Assembly (NCBI GenBank): GCA_026419655.1
Contig: JANZZA010000133.1
Span: 1-25,677 of the forward strand
DNA length: 25,677 nucleotides
Reading direction: 5' to 3'
DNA from: Armatimonadota bacterium
GTDB lineage: Bacteria; Armatimonadota; Zipacnadia; Zipacnadales; FEN-943
Below, in pieces: positions 9,263-17,261 of the stretch. Each line of letters begins with the position of its first letter. Positions within the stretch are counted from its first letter, which is position 1. Both the position numbers and the translations under genes were made by a program. Under the pieces are notes generated by a model. That model saw only the letters and a program-made list of their open reading frames with translations, did no database searches and was not told where the DNA came from.

Positions 9263-12199
9263 GTGCGAGACAGGGGTTTGAGTCTTATGCGGTCCGTCAA
9301 GCAGCCCGACCAGCGACTAATAGCCCAGAAGCCGAGGCTATCGTTGACTGTGCTGGCAGGTACGGTCACATGGTGTTTAGCAATCCAGATTGTGGGCCGG
9401 ACCAGCCTGGCGCACGGAGCTGAAAGCAGGGTGCGCTCATGGGAGCAAATCGAGGCCGATTGGCTGAGGCAGGCCGAGGTGCGCTGGCGCGGGGCAGGCA
9501 TTCCTACCGCCGATCCGCGAGAAGACGCCCTTGGCGCTGTGGATGGTGTCAAGGATGGCAAGTGGGGCTTTCATACGGCGGCCGAGGTGCATCCCTGGTG
9601 GCAGGTGGATTTGGGCAGGCCTGTGGCTCTGGACCGCGTACTGGTTTTCAACCGCTGCGACGCCGCCGGGCGGGCCGTCTCCCTGGCCCTGTTGCTTTCT
9701 AATGACGGCGAGAATTGGACGGAGGCCTATCGGCACGACGGCCAGGTATTCTTCGGCCACACCGACGGCAAGCCGCTGGAAATCTCCCTCGACGGCGCCA
9801 CTGCGCGATTCCTGCGCCTGATGCTGACCCAGGACTCGCCAGAGTTTTTCCACCTTGACGAGGTGGAGGTTTACGCCGCTGCCGACCCCGAAAGGAACAT
9901 CGCGTTAGGCAGGCCTGCCACACAGAGCAGCGTAAGTCCGTGGTCTTACAAACATGAGCTTGCCGCACCGGGTGGACGACTGCGGTTACTTTGGCGCGTC
10001 ATTGAGAGCGGCCAAAAGCTATCGTCGCGCCTGGCTGAGCTGGGTTTGGACGTATCAGCAGAACGGAAGGACCTAGACGCAGTGGCTGAAGAAGCTGGGC
10101 GGCTGGCCCCGACTGCGCCGGATGAAACCCTGCGGGAGCTGTACCTGCGGGCGCGCCGGGCCGTGCGGGAAATGGCCCTGCGCAACCCCGTGCTAAACTT
10201 TGACGACCTTCTCTTCGTCAAGCGTGCGCCGGGCATGTATTCGCACATGTCAGACCAGAACTACGGCTGGTGGTCGCGGCCCGGCGGCGGAATATTCATC
10301 CTGCGAAACTTTCGCTCCGACAACCCGGAGCTTATCTGCCTCACGCCCGGCATGGAGAACGGCAGCTTCGGCCGGCCCGACATCTCCTTCGACGGCAGCA
10401 AAATCGTCTTTTCTTACTGCCGCTATTACCCTGAAGTGGCTCCCAATCCCAACAAGTTTGACAAGGCCACCGTCCCTGAGGACGCCTTCTATCACCTCTT
10501 TGAGATGAACCTGGACGGCACAGGCCTGCGCCAGATAACCCGCGGCCGGTACGATGATTTCGAGCCACAATATCTGCCCGACGGGCGGATAGTTTTCCTG
10601 TCTACCCGGCGGGGCTGGCACCCGCAGTATACCAGGGCCATTGCAGAGCTTACGCTGACGGCCACGCTGGGGGACGGTTTCGTGCGCTGCGGCGGGGACG
10701 CCTGGCGGCCGGTATCCATCTACACGCTTCACGTCATCAATCCCGACGGCACGGACCTGTGTCCGTTGTCGCCGTTCGAGAACTTCGAATGGTCGCCGGC
10801 GGTAGGCGCGGACGGGCGAATCCTCTTCGCCCGCTGGGATTACGTAGACCGCAGCAACATGCCCTATATGAGCCTCTGGGCCACCAACCCTGACGGCACC
10901 GACCCGCGAATAGTCTACGGCAACTTCACGCCTAACCCCCACTGTATCTTCGAGGCCCGGCCCATCCCAGGCTCCAACAAGCTCATTTTCACGGCGTCAG
11001 CCCATCACTCGATAACCGGAGGCAGCCTGGTACTCCTGGACCCTGACCGAGATGTGGACGGCAACGCTGCCATCCTCCGGCTCACACCGGAGGTTTGCTT
11101 CCCGGAAAGCGAGGGCTGGCCACAGACTTACTACGCGAATCCCTGGCCGCTCTCGGAAGATTTCTACCTCGTCTCATGGAGCGACCAGCCGCTTCTGGGA
11201 GAAGGAAGCTCCAATCCGCTGAACGCCCGCGGCATCTATCTTTACGACGCCTTCGGCAACCTCGAGCTTTTGTACCGCGACCGGGAGCTTTCCTGCTGGT
11301 GGCCGATGCCGCTGCGGAGCCGGCCCCGCCCGCCTGTCCGGCCGGCTGTGGCAGACTGGGAAGGGCCTCCGGTGGGGCGGTTTCTTCTCCTCAACGTCTA
11401 CGACGGGCTTGCGGGCATACCGAAGGGCACGATAAAGCGGCTGCGCATCGTGGGCGTGCCGCCAAAGACTCAGCCGTGGATGAATACGCCCAACCTAGGG
11501 CTGACGGGCGACGACCCCGGCAAGTTCGTCATCGGCCACGTGCCGGTGGAAGAAGACGGGTCGGCACATTTTGTTGCGCCTGCCGCGGTCTGTCTTTTCT
11601 TCCAGGCCCTGGACGCCGAGGGTGTGGCTGTGCAGACCATGCGCAGCGCCACATACCTGCAGCCCGGCGAGTTTGTCTCTTGCGCCGGCTGCCATGAGAG
11701 CCGCCTGAAAGCGCCGCCAGGTGCCATGGTGCGGGCAGCCTTGCGGCCCGCCTCGAAACTGACGCCCGGCCCGGAAGGCTCCTGGCCCATGCGTTACGAC
11801 CGGCTCGTGCAGCCCGTCCTGGACCGGCTCTGCGTGCGATGCCATAACCCCGAAGCCCACAACACGCACGCCGCCGCCTTTGACCTCTCCACGCCACCTG
11901 CCTCTTACGAGCGACTGATTTCCTGGGGCAGCCCGTGCCTGCGGGACCACGTCCGCACAAGATACGCCGAAGGCCGCTCGGTTGCCGGCCAGGGCGCGGC
12001 AGCCACCAACCCGCTACTGGCTATGCTCCGCGAGGGCCACGCCGGCGTAAAGCTCGAAGGCGAAGACTTTCAGCGCCTCGCCATGTGGATGGACCTTTAC
12101 GGCCAGCGCCAGGGACATTTCAGTGAGGAGCAGGAGCAGGCTTTGGTGAATTTGCGCGATAATTTGGCCGGAATTGTTCTGGCCCCGGCGAGCCGCTGA
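9263..12199 (+). CDS. Discoidin / PD40 beta-propeller / two-CXXCH protein (hydrazine-synthase-alpha-like)
   Basis: The product is 978 aa from a GTG at 9263 preceded by GAAGGA (about 5-nt spacer); an ATG at 9287 is the alternative. A hydrophobic export segment lies near residues 25-50. About 90-215 resembles an F5/8C (discoidin) domain (WGFHTAAEVHPWWQVDLG, RAVSLALLLSNDGENW). A beta-propeller with PD40/TolB-like blades follows (about 310-620: FGRPDISFDGSKIVFS, FEPQYLPDGRIVFLSTRRG, WSPAVGADGRILFARWDY). The C-terminal part carries two haem c motifs, CAGCH at 807-811 and CVRCH at 857-861. This order resembles the HZS-alpha-like proteins that are common in planctomycetes lacking anammox. A periplasmic redox or surface-binding role is plausible; the reaction is unknown. 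Nothing here supports hydrazine synthesis. It is transcribed alone, convergent with the PPC-domain gene. Confidence 0.85.
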   Translation: MRDRGLSLMRSVKQPDQRLIAQKPRLSLTVLAGTVTWCLAIQIVGRTSLAHGAESRVRSWEQIEADWLRQAEVRWRGAGIPTADPREDALGAVDGVKDGKWGFHTAAEVHPWWQVDLGRPVALDRVLVFNRCDAAGRAVSLALLLSNDGENWTEAYRHDGQVFFGHTDGKPLEISLDGATARFLRLMLTQDSPEFFHLDEVEVYAAADPERNIALGRPATQSSVSPWSYKHELAAPGGRLRLLWRVIESGQKLSSRLAELGLDVSAERKDLDAVAEEAGRLAPTAPDETLRELYLRARRAVREMALRNPVLNFDDLLFVKRAPGMYSHMSDQNYGWWSRPGGGIFILRNFRSDNPELICLTPGMENGSFGRPDISFDGSKIVFSYCRYYPEVAPNPNKFDKATVPEDAFYHLFEMNLDGTGLRQITRGRYDDFEPQYLPDGRIVFLSTRRGWHPQYTRAIAELTLTATLGDGFVRCGGDAWRPVSIYTLHVINPDGTDLCPLSPFENFEWSPAVGADGRILFARWDYVDRSNMPYMSLWATNPDGTDPRIVYGNFTPNPHCIFEARPIPGSNKLIFTASAHHSITGGSLVLLDPDRDVDGNAAILRLTPEVCFPESEGWPQTYYANPWPLSEDFYLVSWSDQPLLGEGSSNPLNARGIYLYDAFGNLELLYRDRELSCWWPMPLRSRPRPPVRPAVADWEGPPVGRFLLLNVYDGLAGIPKGTIKRLRIVGVPPKTQPWMNTPNLGLTGDDPGKFVIGHVPVEEDGSAHFVAPAAVCLFFQALDAEGVAVQTMRSATYLQPGEFVSCAGCHESRLKAPPGAMVRAALRPASKLTPGPEGSWPMRYDRLVQPVLDRLCVRCHNPEAHNTHAAAFDLSTPPASYERLISWGSPCLRDHVRTRYAEGRSVAGQGAAATNPLLAMLREGHAGVKLEGEDFQRLAMWMDLYGQRQGHFSEEQEQALVNLRDNLAGIVLAPASR

Positions 12200-12250
12200 A
12201 GCACTGCAGCACGCGCGATCCGTCTGGTCTCTCCGCGAGGGTGGTGGAAG

Positions 12251-12628
12251 CAGCACGGCAAAGCTTGCGGAGGGCTGTGGGAGATTTTCCAGAGGAGACT
12301 GTCGCAAAAGTCGCTTTCCTGGCCTACAGAGGTGGTGGCAGGTAAAAGGTCGGGGCCGCAGCGTTGCATACTTTTTGACTATTGATAGGCCAAAACCAGC
12401 CGTTGCAACAGTCTAAGAGGATTTCCCCCAGCAGGTGCCCCCCTTGGGCAAAAGGGCGGGGTTCCTCCTGCACCCCTCCCCCGTAAATGCTCGTGCTCCC
12501 TGGCGAGGATGAGTTGCCGTAGCTGCCCGCGCACAATAGGCGTAGCAAGCGCTGAGGTCTGCCCTGACAGTGTAAAAAGTTTGGAAAGAGGGGCTGGAGG
12601 ACAACCCTTTTCAAAGGCTGTACTCCAG
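12251..12628 (-). repeat. Composite repeat locus III: A6 (interrupted) - B3 - spacer - A7, in the 12200-12660 gap
   Basis: This is the 461-bp gap between the convergent genes ending at 12199 and 12661. Read on the plus strand, A6 starts at 12251 (CAGCACGGCAAAG), is split at 12296-12414 by a small element, and resumes at 12416-12431 (AGAGGATTTCCCCCAG). It touches B3 (12432-12503; ends CGTAAATGCTCGTGCTCCC). A 64-bp spacer and A7 (12568-12628; GTAAAAAGTTTGG, then ACAACCCTTTTCAAAGG) follow. Without the insert the unit is about 253 bp. No gene is visible in the gap. Confidence 0.85.
12296..12414 (+). mobile_element. MITE-like element, copy 1 (119 bp), inside repeat A6
   Basis: The left end is AGACTGTCGCAAAAG; the right end, read inward on the other strand, is AGACTGTTGCAACGG. 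The element is flanked by AGAGG at 12291-12295 and again at 12416-12420, a probable 5-bp target duplication. Removing the element and one AGAGG restores a recognisable A hairpin. At 43 bp from the left end it contains CAGGTAAAAGGTCGGG, matched at the same offset in copy 2 (19947-20126). It has no coding capacity, and no transposase is in the window. Confidence 0.75.
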
Positions 12629-12660
12629 ACAAAGGTCCTTGCGGGATGCTTTCGCGTCCG

Positions 12661-15003
12661 TTACTGGAAAGGCGCCGGCCGGACAACCTCGAAGGGGATG
12701 GCTGGCAATACTCCCAGAGGTATCCGGCGCTTGCGGGCGGGTTTACCTTCCTGTCGCCTTTGCTCAATCTCCGCCGAGGCCTCGACAATCAAGTTGCCCG
12801 AGTAGCCCACTGTGGCGATGTTTGCATCGGCCTTGAAAACAAGTGTGACGCCCGTCGGCCCGGCTGTGGAATTTTCAAGGCTGACGCCTCTGGGGGCATT
12901 GTCGAGGGAGAAGCGGACAGTGTCAAGGGCTGCCTGGAGCCGCCCTGGGAAGACCGTGGGCACCCTGACTTGCACCTGGGCCGTCCCGCCGAGGGGTATT
13001 TTTACGGGCGTGGCGGTGACTACCTGAATGCCGGGCACCCGTGCTCGCCACACCGCTGGCACCCGTTTGCCGCGCGGCGCCGCTACCAGAAGCTCTCCCC
13101 GGGCCACCAGGTGGTGGTAGGCGAAGGCCTGCATCATATCGTCGGCGGGCACCACGGGCCGGGTCTCCACCACGCCGCCGATTTCCGCCCTGCCCTCGAG
13201 CTGTAGCGAAAAGGGCTCCTGGGGTACATCACGGGGTGCATTTAGGGTCATCTGGAGGCTTTTTTCGGTCGCCGGGATGCGCCCGCCGCTGAGGGTATAG
13301 CCCGGCGGCGCGTCCTTCAAAACTATGTCTATGGGGCCGTCGAAGCCGTCCTTGCGCACGGCATGGACCGTGAGGACAACCGAGCGCCCAGGGGCCACAT
13401 TCAGGCCCGAAGGGGTCACCCGGAGGGCGAAATCCGGCTGGGCCGGGCGCACCCGAAGGCGGTATGCGTACTCCTCGCCGCCCTGCCCCTGGCTGTCCCA
13501 CAGATGCAGCAAATAGGTCCCATCCAGGGGCAGCCGCAGGCGCAAATAGGGGTCGGCCTGGTGCGTTATCAGGGCGGCTTCGGGGTCTTCCTGGTCGTCA
13601 TTGGTGCCTATGACCGCGCCGTCCGGCCCGATGAGCCGCAGTGCTGCATCCAGGGGCGAGCCGAGCCGCCGCGCGTAAACTTCGGCCACCAGGTCTTCGC
13701 CCGCCCGGCCACTGATGGCGAAAATGTCCACGTCGCCGGCCTGCCCGATGCGGCCATTAACCGCCGCAGGCGCCGCCAGTTTCTGGGCCTTCTTCGGGTC
13801 GTCATTTGGCTCCGTTTCGGCCACGTCGGGAAGCGAGTCCACCATATACGGCACGCGATTGATTGGGGTCCGGTCGCCGGGGAGCGATAGGTATCTTACG
13901 GCCGGCAGTCCTGGTGTAGTGTCCAGGTCAAGTTTCTGAGCTGGCAGATTCCATCCGAAGAGCGCGGCCGTTGCGGGGGTGCCTTCCTGGGCGCCCAGAG
14001 GGAAGATATGGGTAATCAGCGGAAGCTCGCCCACGTATACCCGGTACACGAAATCCTCGCGGCCTCTGTAAATGGAATCATGGATTTCGAGGCGATATGG
14101 GCCGTCCCTGGGAATGTGCACGAGCAAAGCAGGGTCAGGGTCGAAGCGAAAGTCGTCACAGTAAGCAATCTCCTGGCCGGTGGGGTCGCAGATAGAAACG
14201 ACGGCCTGAAACCAGCCCGGCACGGCATCGGCAAGATAGGGAATGAGGCGGCGGGCATGTACGCGCACCACCACCTTCTGACCAGCCCGCGCAACAAAGT
14301 AAAAGCGGTCAACGTCGCCAGGCATTATTTGCCCGTTGAAGACTACCGGCAGGTCTGAGGGCGGCGTGCCAGGCTCACCCGGAAACACCGGCTCCTGTTC
14401 CTGCATCTCCGGCAGGGCGGAGACTTCAAAGCGCACGGGATTCGTCAGGCCACCGGCGGTGACCAGCCGGATTTCCCGCTCACCCGGCTCGGCCTTCGGC
14501 GCCACCTTGATTTCGATTTCCACCATCTCGGCAATCTGGGCATTAGGCTGCTTCTTTGGGTTGAACAGTTTGGCGCGAAGCTCGGCCAGCTCGCGCGGAG
14601 TTTTGTTCTCGAGGTCCCGCAGCCAGGGATGATCGGGCAGCGGGGGCATTTCCATGGCTTCCTGGGCAGCGGCTCTGATGCCCCGGGCCGTCCAGCGGCG
14701 CTTAACCAGCTCCCGCAAAAACCTGGCCACCTGCCCCAGCTCTTGCTGGCTGAGCGGGCGGATGTACTCGGTCACCGACGCCGCGACGCCTTCCCCTGAA
14801 ACATAGACATCCTCAGCGCCCCTGAGAAACTGGCCGCCCAGGGTGGCCTTTATCGTGGTTCCCTGGCGGGCGCCCGCGGGATAGATGTAGCCGATATACG
14901 GGCCTGTGGGCTGAGCCCAGGCCGGGCCGCATACAACTATCAGCGCAGCCGCCACACCCACCGCCGCTAATACCCGCCTGCGACGATTGACGAAGCCACC
15001 CAT
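12661..15003 (-). CDS. Exported PPC-domain (pre-peptidase C-terminal) repeat protein
   Basis: The product is 780 aa from the ATG at 15003; the open frame continues upstream only through translated repeats. The N-terminus FVNRRRRVLAAVGVAAALIV with AWA-Q is a Sec signal peptide (about 1-31). A short IPT/TIG-like stretch follows (GYIYPAGARQGTTIKATLGG). Two or more PPC-type sandwiches come next (QIMPGDVDRFYFVARAGQ and, after ETEPNDDPKKAQKL, GRIGQAGDVDIFAISGRAGE, each ending in YRVYV/YRLRV). Ig-like domains make up the C-terminal third. In planctomycetes such proteins commonly accompany DUF1549/DUF1553 and DUF1501 genes, as here. No catalytic residues are evident; a periplasmic binding or structural role is inferred. 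The 316-bp gap to the upstream DUF1501 gene is entirely repeat sequence, so co-transcription is uncertain. Confidence 0.85.
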   Translation of the reverse strand: MGGFVNRRRRVLAAVGVAAALIVVCGPAWAQPTGPYIGYIYPAGARQGTTIKATLGGQFLRGAEDVYVSGEGVAASVTEYIRPLSQQELGQVARFLRELVKRRWTARGIRAAAQEAMEMPPLPDHPWLRDLENKTPRELAELRAKLFNPKKQPNAQIAEMVEIEIKVAPKAEPGEREIRLVTAGGLTNPVRFEVSALPEMQEQEPVFPGEPGTPPSDLPVVFNGQIMPGDVDRFYFVARAGQKVVVRVHARRLIPYLADAVPGWFQAVVSICDPTGQEIAYCDDFRFDPDPALLVHIPRDGPYRLEIHDSIYRGREDFVYRVYVGELPLITHIFPLGAQEGTPATAALFGWNLPAQKLDLDTTPGLPAVRYLSLPGDRTPINRVPYMVDSLPDVAETEPNDDPKKAQKLAAPAAVNGRIGQAGDVDIFAISGRAGEDLVAEVYARRLGSPLDAALRLIGPDGAVIGTNDDQEDPEAALITHQADPYLRLRLPLDGTYLLHLWDSQGQGGEEYAYRLRVRPAQPDFALRVTPSGLNVAPGRSVVLTVHAVRKDGFDGPIDIVLKDAPPGYTLSGGRIPATEKSLQMTLNAPRDVPQEPFSLQLEGRAEIGGVVETRPVVPADDMMQAFAYHHLVARGELLVAAPRGKRVPAVWRARVPGIQVVTATPVKIPLGGTAQVQVRVPTVFPGRLQAALDTVRFSLDNAPRGVSLENSTAGPTGVTLVFKADANIATVGYSGNLIVEASAEIEQRRQEGKPARKRRIPLGVLPAIPFEVVRPAPFQ

Positions 15004-15041
15004 GGCTATCTGCCTCAGCCATCGTTCCGGGAAATCACCTG

Positions 15042-15312
15042 CTGGGGGAAACCCTTTGAAAAGGGTTCTCCCCCAGGCCCCCTTCCCAAACTTTTTCGTG
15101 CTGTTGAGGCAGCCACCAGCGTTTGCGTTCTGTCCCATCGTTCCGCGCAGGCGACGGTGGCTGCGCATCTCCGCCAGGGAGCACGAGCATTTACGGGGAG
15201 GGGGTGCAGGGGGAACCCCGCTTTTTGCTGAAAGGGGGGGTTCCCCTTGCTGGGGGAAACCATTTTGAAAAGCGTTGTCCCCCAGGCCCCCTTCCCAAAC
15301 TTTTTCGTGCTG
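15042..15312 (+). repeat. Composite repeat locus IV: A8 - spacer - B4 - A9
   Basis: This is the clearest composite: A8 15042-15103, a 70-bp spacer, B4 15174-15249 and A9 15250-15312 (271 bp total). It fills the gap 15004-15319 between the DUF1501 stop and the PPC start. A8 is near consensus (AACCCTTTGAAAAGGGTT, then CCCTTCCCAAACTTTTTCG). The spacer has its own inverted pair (CAGCCACC / GGTGGCTG). B4 carries a CAGGGGGAACCCC / GGGGTTCCCC stem. A9 ends only 7 bp from the DUF1501 stop codon. Confidence 0.92.
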
Positions 15313-15319
15313 TTTCTGC

Positions 15320-16687
15320 CTACATGATTTCCCTGAGTGGCCCAGCGCCCTGCTCAGGCTTTTCATCAATGGGCATCACTTTCACATCAAGCCCGCGCGG
15401 ATTGGGCAGTGGGCCATTGGGGTCAATGCCCAAAAGCTCATACATGCTGGCGAGAAGGTCCTGGGGCGAGACAGGGCGCTCGGCCACGTTCTCGCCGCGC
15501 TCATCTGAAGCGCCAACTACCTGACCGCCCTTGAAGCCCCCACCAGCCACGAGGTACGAGAAACACTGGCCATAGTGATGGCGGCCGCCATTCCAGGGCG
15601 CTTCCCAGGCGACTTTAGGCGTCCGGCCAAACTCGCCCCCACACCACACAATCGTGCTCTCTAGCAGGCCGCGGTCGGAAAGGTCCTGCAGGAGTGTGGC
15701 CAGGCCGTTGTCAAGCTGCGGCAGGAGCCGGTACATGGCCTGGAAATGCTCCTTATGCGTATCCCAGCCGCCGAAATTTATGGTGACATAAGGCACCCCG
15801 GCCTCAACGAGACGCCGGGCCATGAGGCACGACTGGCCGAAGGTGTTGCGCCCGTAGCGGTTACGCAAGTCATCTTTTTCTTGCGAGAGGTCGAAGATTT
15901 TTCGGGCGTCGCCGAGTATCATCTCGTAGGCTTTTGAGCGTGCTTCATCGAGCCTGGCGACCTGCGGATTGTCGGGCATGGCTTGCTTGAGGGCGTCGAG
16001 GGAGGCGAGTAAGTCACGCCGCCCGCGCTGGCGTTCGTCGGAGATGGCCTGCGAGACAATGCCCTCAACGACGAAACGAGGAGCATTGGGGTCGCCGCCC
16101 GTATAAAAAGGCTTGCAGCGCGGCCCGAGGAAGCCAGCCTCGTCAAAGCGACCAAGGGGAGAAGTGAGGACCATATAAGGCGGAATGAGGGACTCGTAGC
16201 CGCCGTCATAGCCCTTGAAGCGTGCAACCACGGCGCCCATCGAGGGGTAGACAATCCGCTCGCCCGGCTGGCGGCCCGTCTGGACGATATAAGCTGCAGT
16301 TTCGTGACCGTTGTTGCCGTGGGTCATGCTGCGGATAAGGGCGTATTTGTCGGCTTGCCGGGCAAGCTGGGGCAGTAACTGGCAGATGCGGATGCCGGGC
16401 ACATTTGTCTCGATGGGGTTGTTGAGGGGGCCGCAGTAGTCGTAACCTGCTTCCGGCTTTGGGTCGAAGGTGTCCAGGTGCGGCGGGCCGCCCCAGAGCC
16501 AGATCTGGATCACTGCCTTAGCTTTTGCTGCCCTGGCCGCCTGGGGAACCGCGCCAGCAGCAACCTGCGCAAACACTCGCCCGCGGTCAAGCAACACCGC
16601 TGCCCCTGCGCCGAAAAACAATCTCAATATCTCGCGGCGCGTAAAGGTGGCCTCTCGCGTCTCACCGTCACGTTCTCGCTCACCCAT
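15320..16687 (-). CDS. DUF1501 protein, Tat-exported, alkaline-phosphatase/sulfatase superfamily fold
   Basis: The product is 455 aa from the ATG at 16687, preceded by GGGGAG with a 5-nt spacer. The N-terminus has a twin-arginine motif, TRREILRLFFGAGAA (Arg17-Arg18), so the protein is probably exported folded. DUF1501 hallmarks follow: IQIWLWGGPPHLDTFDPKP, IRSMTHGNNGHETAAY, VPYVTINFGGWDTHKEHF, TIVWCGGEFGRTPK, GRHHYGQCFSYLVAGGG and a C-terminal SPQDLLASMYELLGI. The conserved His, Asp and Glu residues suggest a metal site like that of the alkaline-phosphatase superfamily; the substrate is not established for the family. It lies between the PSD1-like gene and the PPC gene, the standard planctomycete partnership. 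Upstream are 574 bp of repeats (locus V). Confidence 0.93.
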   Translation of the reverse strand: MGERERDGETREATFTRREILRLFFGAGAAVLLDRGRVFAQVAAGAVPQAARAAKAKAVIQIWLWGGPPHLDTFDPKPEAGYDYCGPLNNPIETNVPGIRICQLLPQLARQADKYALIRSMTHGNNGHETAAYIVQTGRQPGERIVYPSMGAVVARFKGYDGGYESLIPPYMVLTSPLGRFDEAGFLGPRCKPFYTGGDPNAPRFVVEGIVSQAISDERQRGRRDLLASLDALKQAMPDNPQVARLDEARSKAYEMILGDARKIFDLSQEKDDLRNRYGRNTFGQSCLMARRLVEAGVPYVTINFGGWDTHKEHFQAMYRLLPQLDNGLATLLQDLSDRGLLESTIVWCGGEFGRTPKVAWEAPWNGGRHHYGQCFSYLVAGGGFKGGQVVGASDERGENVAERPVSPQDLLASMYELLGIDPNGPLPNPRGLDVKVMPIDEKPEQGAGPLREIM

Positions 16688-16799
16688 TTCGACTCCCCTG
16701 CCTGACCTACAAGGTCTGCCCTGGGGCCCGCAGCTTCTCTCGTGATTCTGCCTCGATTCAGCCACCATCTGGCCGCGAAGCTCCTGGGCCTGGCTTTTC

Positions 16800-17186
16800 C
16801 TGGGGGAATCCCTTTGAAAAGGGTTTTCCCCCAGGCCCCCGTCCCAAACTTTTTACGCTGTGGGTGGAGCGGGTTTTCGGGCGTGGGTGCAGGTACTGAC
16901 GCTCTGGTACCTGGCTGACCGGCTGGCCGCAGCATACGCCAGCCGGAGGAGCTTGCAGCGCTCCCGAAAATCCGCCCCACCCAAAGACACCGTCACCACC
17001 GCCCCACCGCCGCCGGTCCCGCGCCGGCCCGGTGCCTCCGCGTCTCCGCCAGGGAGCATGAGCATTTACGGGGAAAGGGTGCAGGGGAAACCCCGCCTTT
17101 TGCCCAAAAGAGAGTTCCCCCTGCTGGGCGAAACCCCTTTGAAAAGGATTCTCCCCCAGGCCCCCTTCCCAAAGTTTTTCGCACTG
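16800..17186 (+). repeat. Composite repeat locus V: A10 - [123-bp insert] - spacer - B5 - A11, in the 16688-17261 gap
   Basis: This occupies most of the 574-bp gap between the DUF1501 start and the PSD1-like stop. A10 is 16800-16860 (TCCCTTTGAAAAGGG core), B5 17049-17123 (CCAGGGAGCATGAGCATTTA) and A11 17124-17186 (AACCCCTTTGAAAAGG core, CTTCCCAAAGTTTTTCG tail). A10 and B5 are 188 bp apart instead of the usual 59-71; subtracting the inverted-repeat element at 16861-16983 leaves 65 bp. The unit without insert is 264 bp. No gene is seen in the gap. Confidence 0.9.
16861..16983. mobile_element. 123-bp element with 20-bp terminal inverted repeats
   Basis: The left end is TGGGTGGAGCGGGTTTTCGG. The right end, as reverse complement, is TGGGTGGGGCGGATTTTCGG, 18 of 20 identical. 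Its interior is also self-complementary in places (GGTAC/GTACC; GCTGGC/GCCAGC). It abuts the end of repeat A10 and accounts for the excess length of locus V, so it looks like a MITE or similar insertion. No target duplication is evident, and a structured RNA is possible. It is unrelated in sequence to the elements at 12296 and 19947. Confidence 0.6.
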
Positions 17187-17261
17187 TTTTCACCGCATGC
17201 CCCCTGGTTTATGGCCAGGTGTCACCGCGCAACAGCCTCACGCCATGGCAAGGGTTTTTGG

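Noticed and set aside
9437..9853. Antisense and shifted open frames inside the large genes, such as 9437-9853 minus or 6414-7232 plus
   Set aside because: In this GC-rich DNA long shadow frames are expected; they lack ribosome sites and recognisable domains and overlap well-supported genes.
9263..12199. Anammox hydrazine synthase subunit
   Set aside because: The architecture resembles HZS alpha, but no beta/gamma subunit, hydrazine dehydrogenase or other anammox gene is present, and this protein type is widespread in non-anammox planctomycetes.
15004..15369. Start of the PPC-domain gene at 15369
   Set aside because: The extension crosses A8, B4 and A9 and overlaps the end of the DUF1501 gene; the ATG at 15003 gives a clean signal peptide.
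3155..17186. CRISPR array
   Set aside because: Repeats are palindromic, about 60 bp, dispersed between genes in both orientations, and lack regular unique spacers or cas genes.
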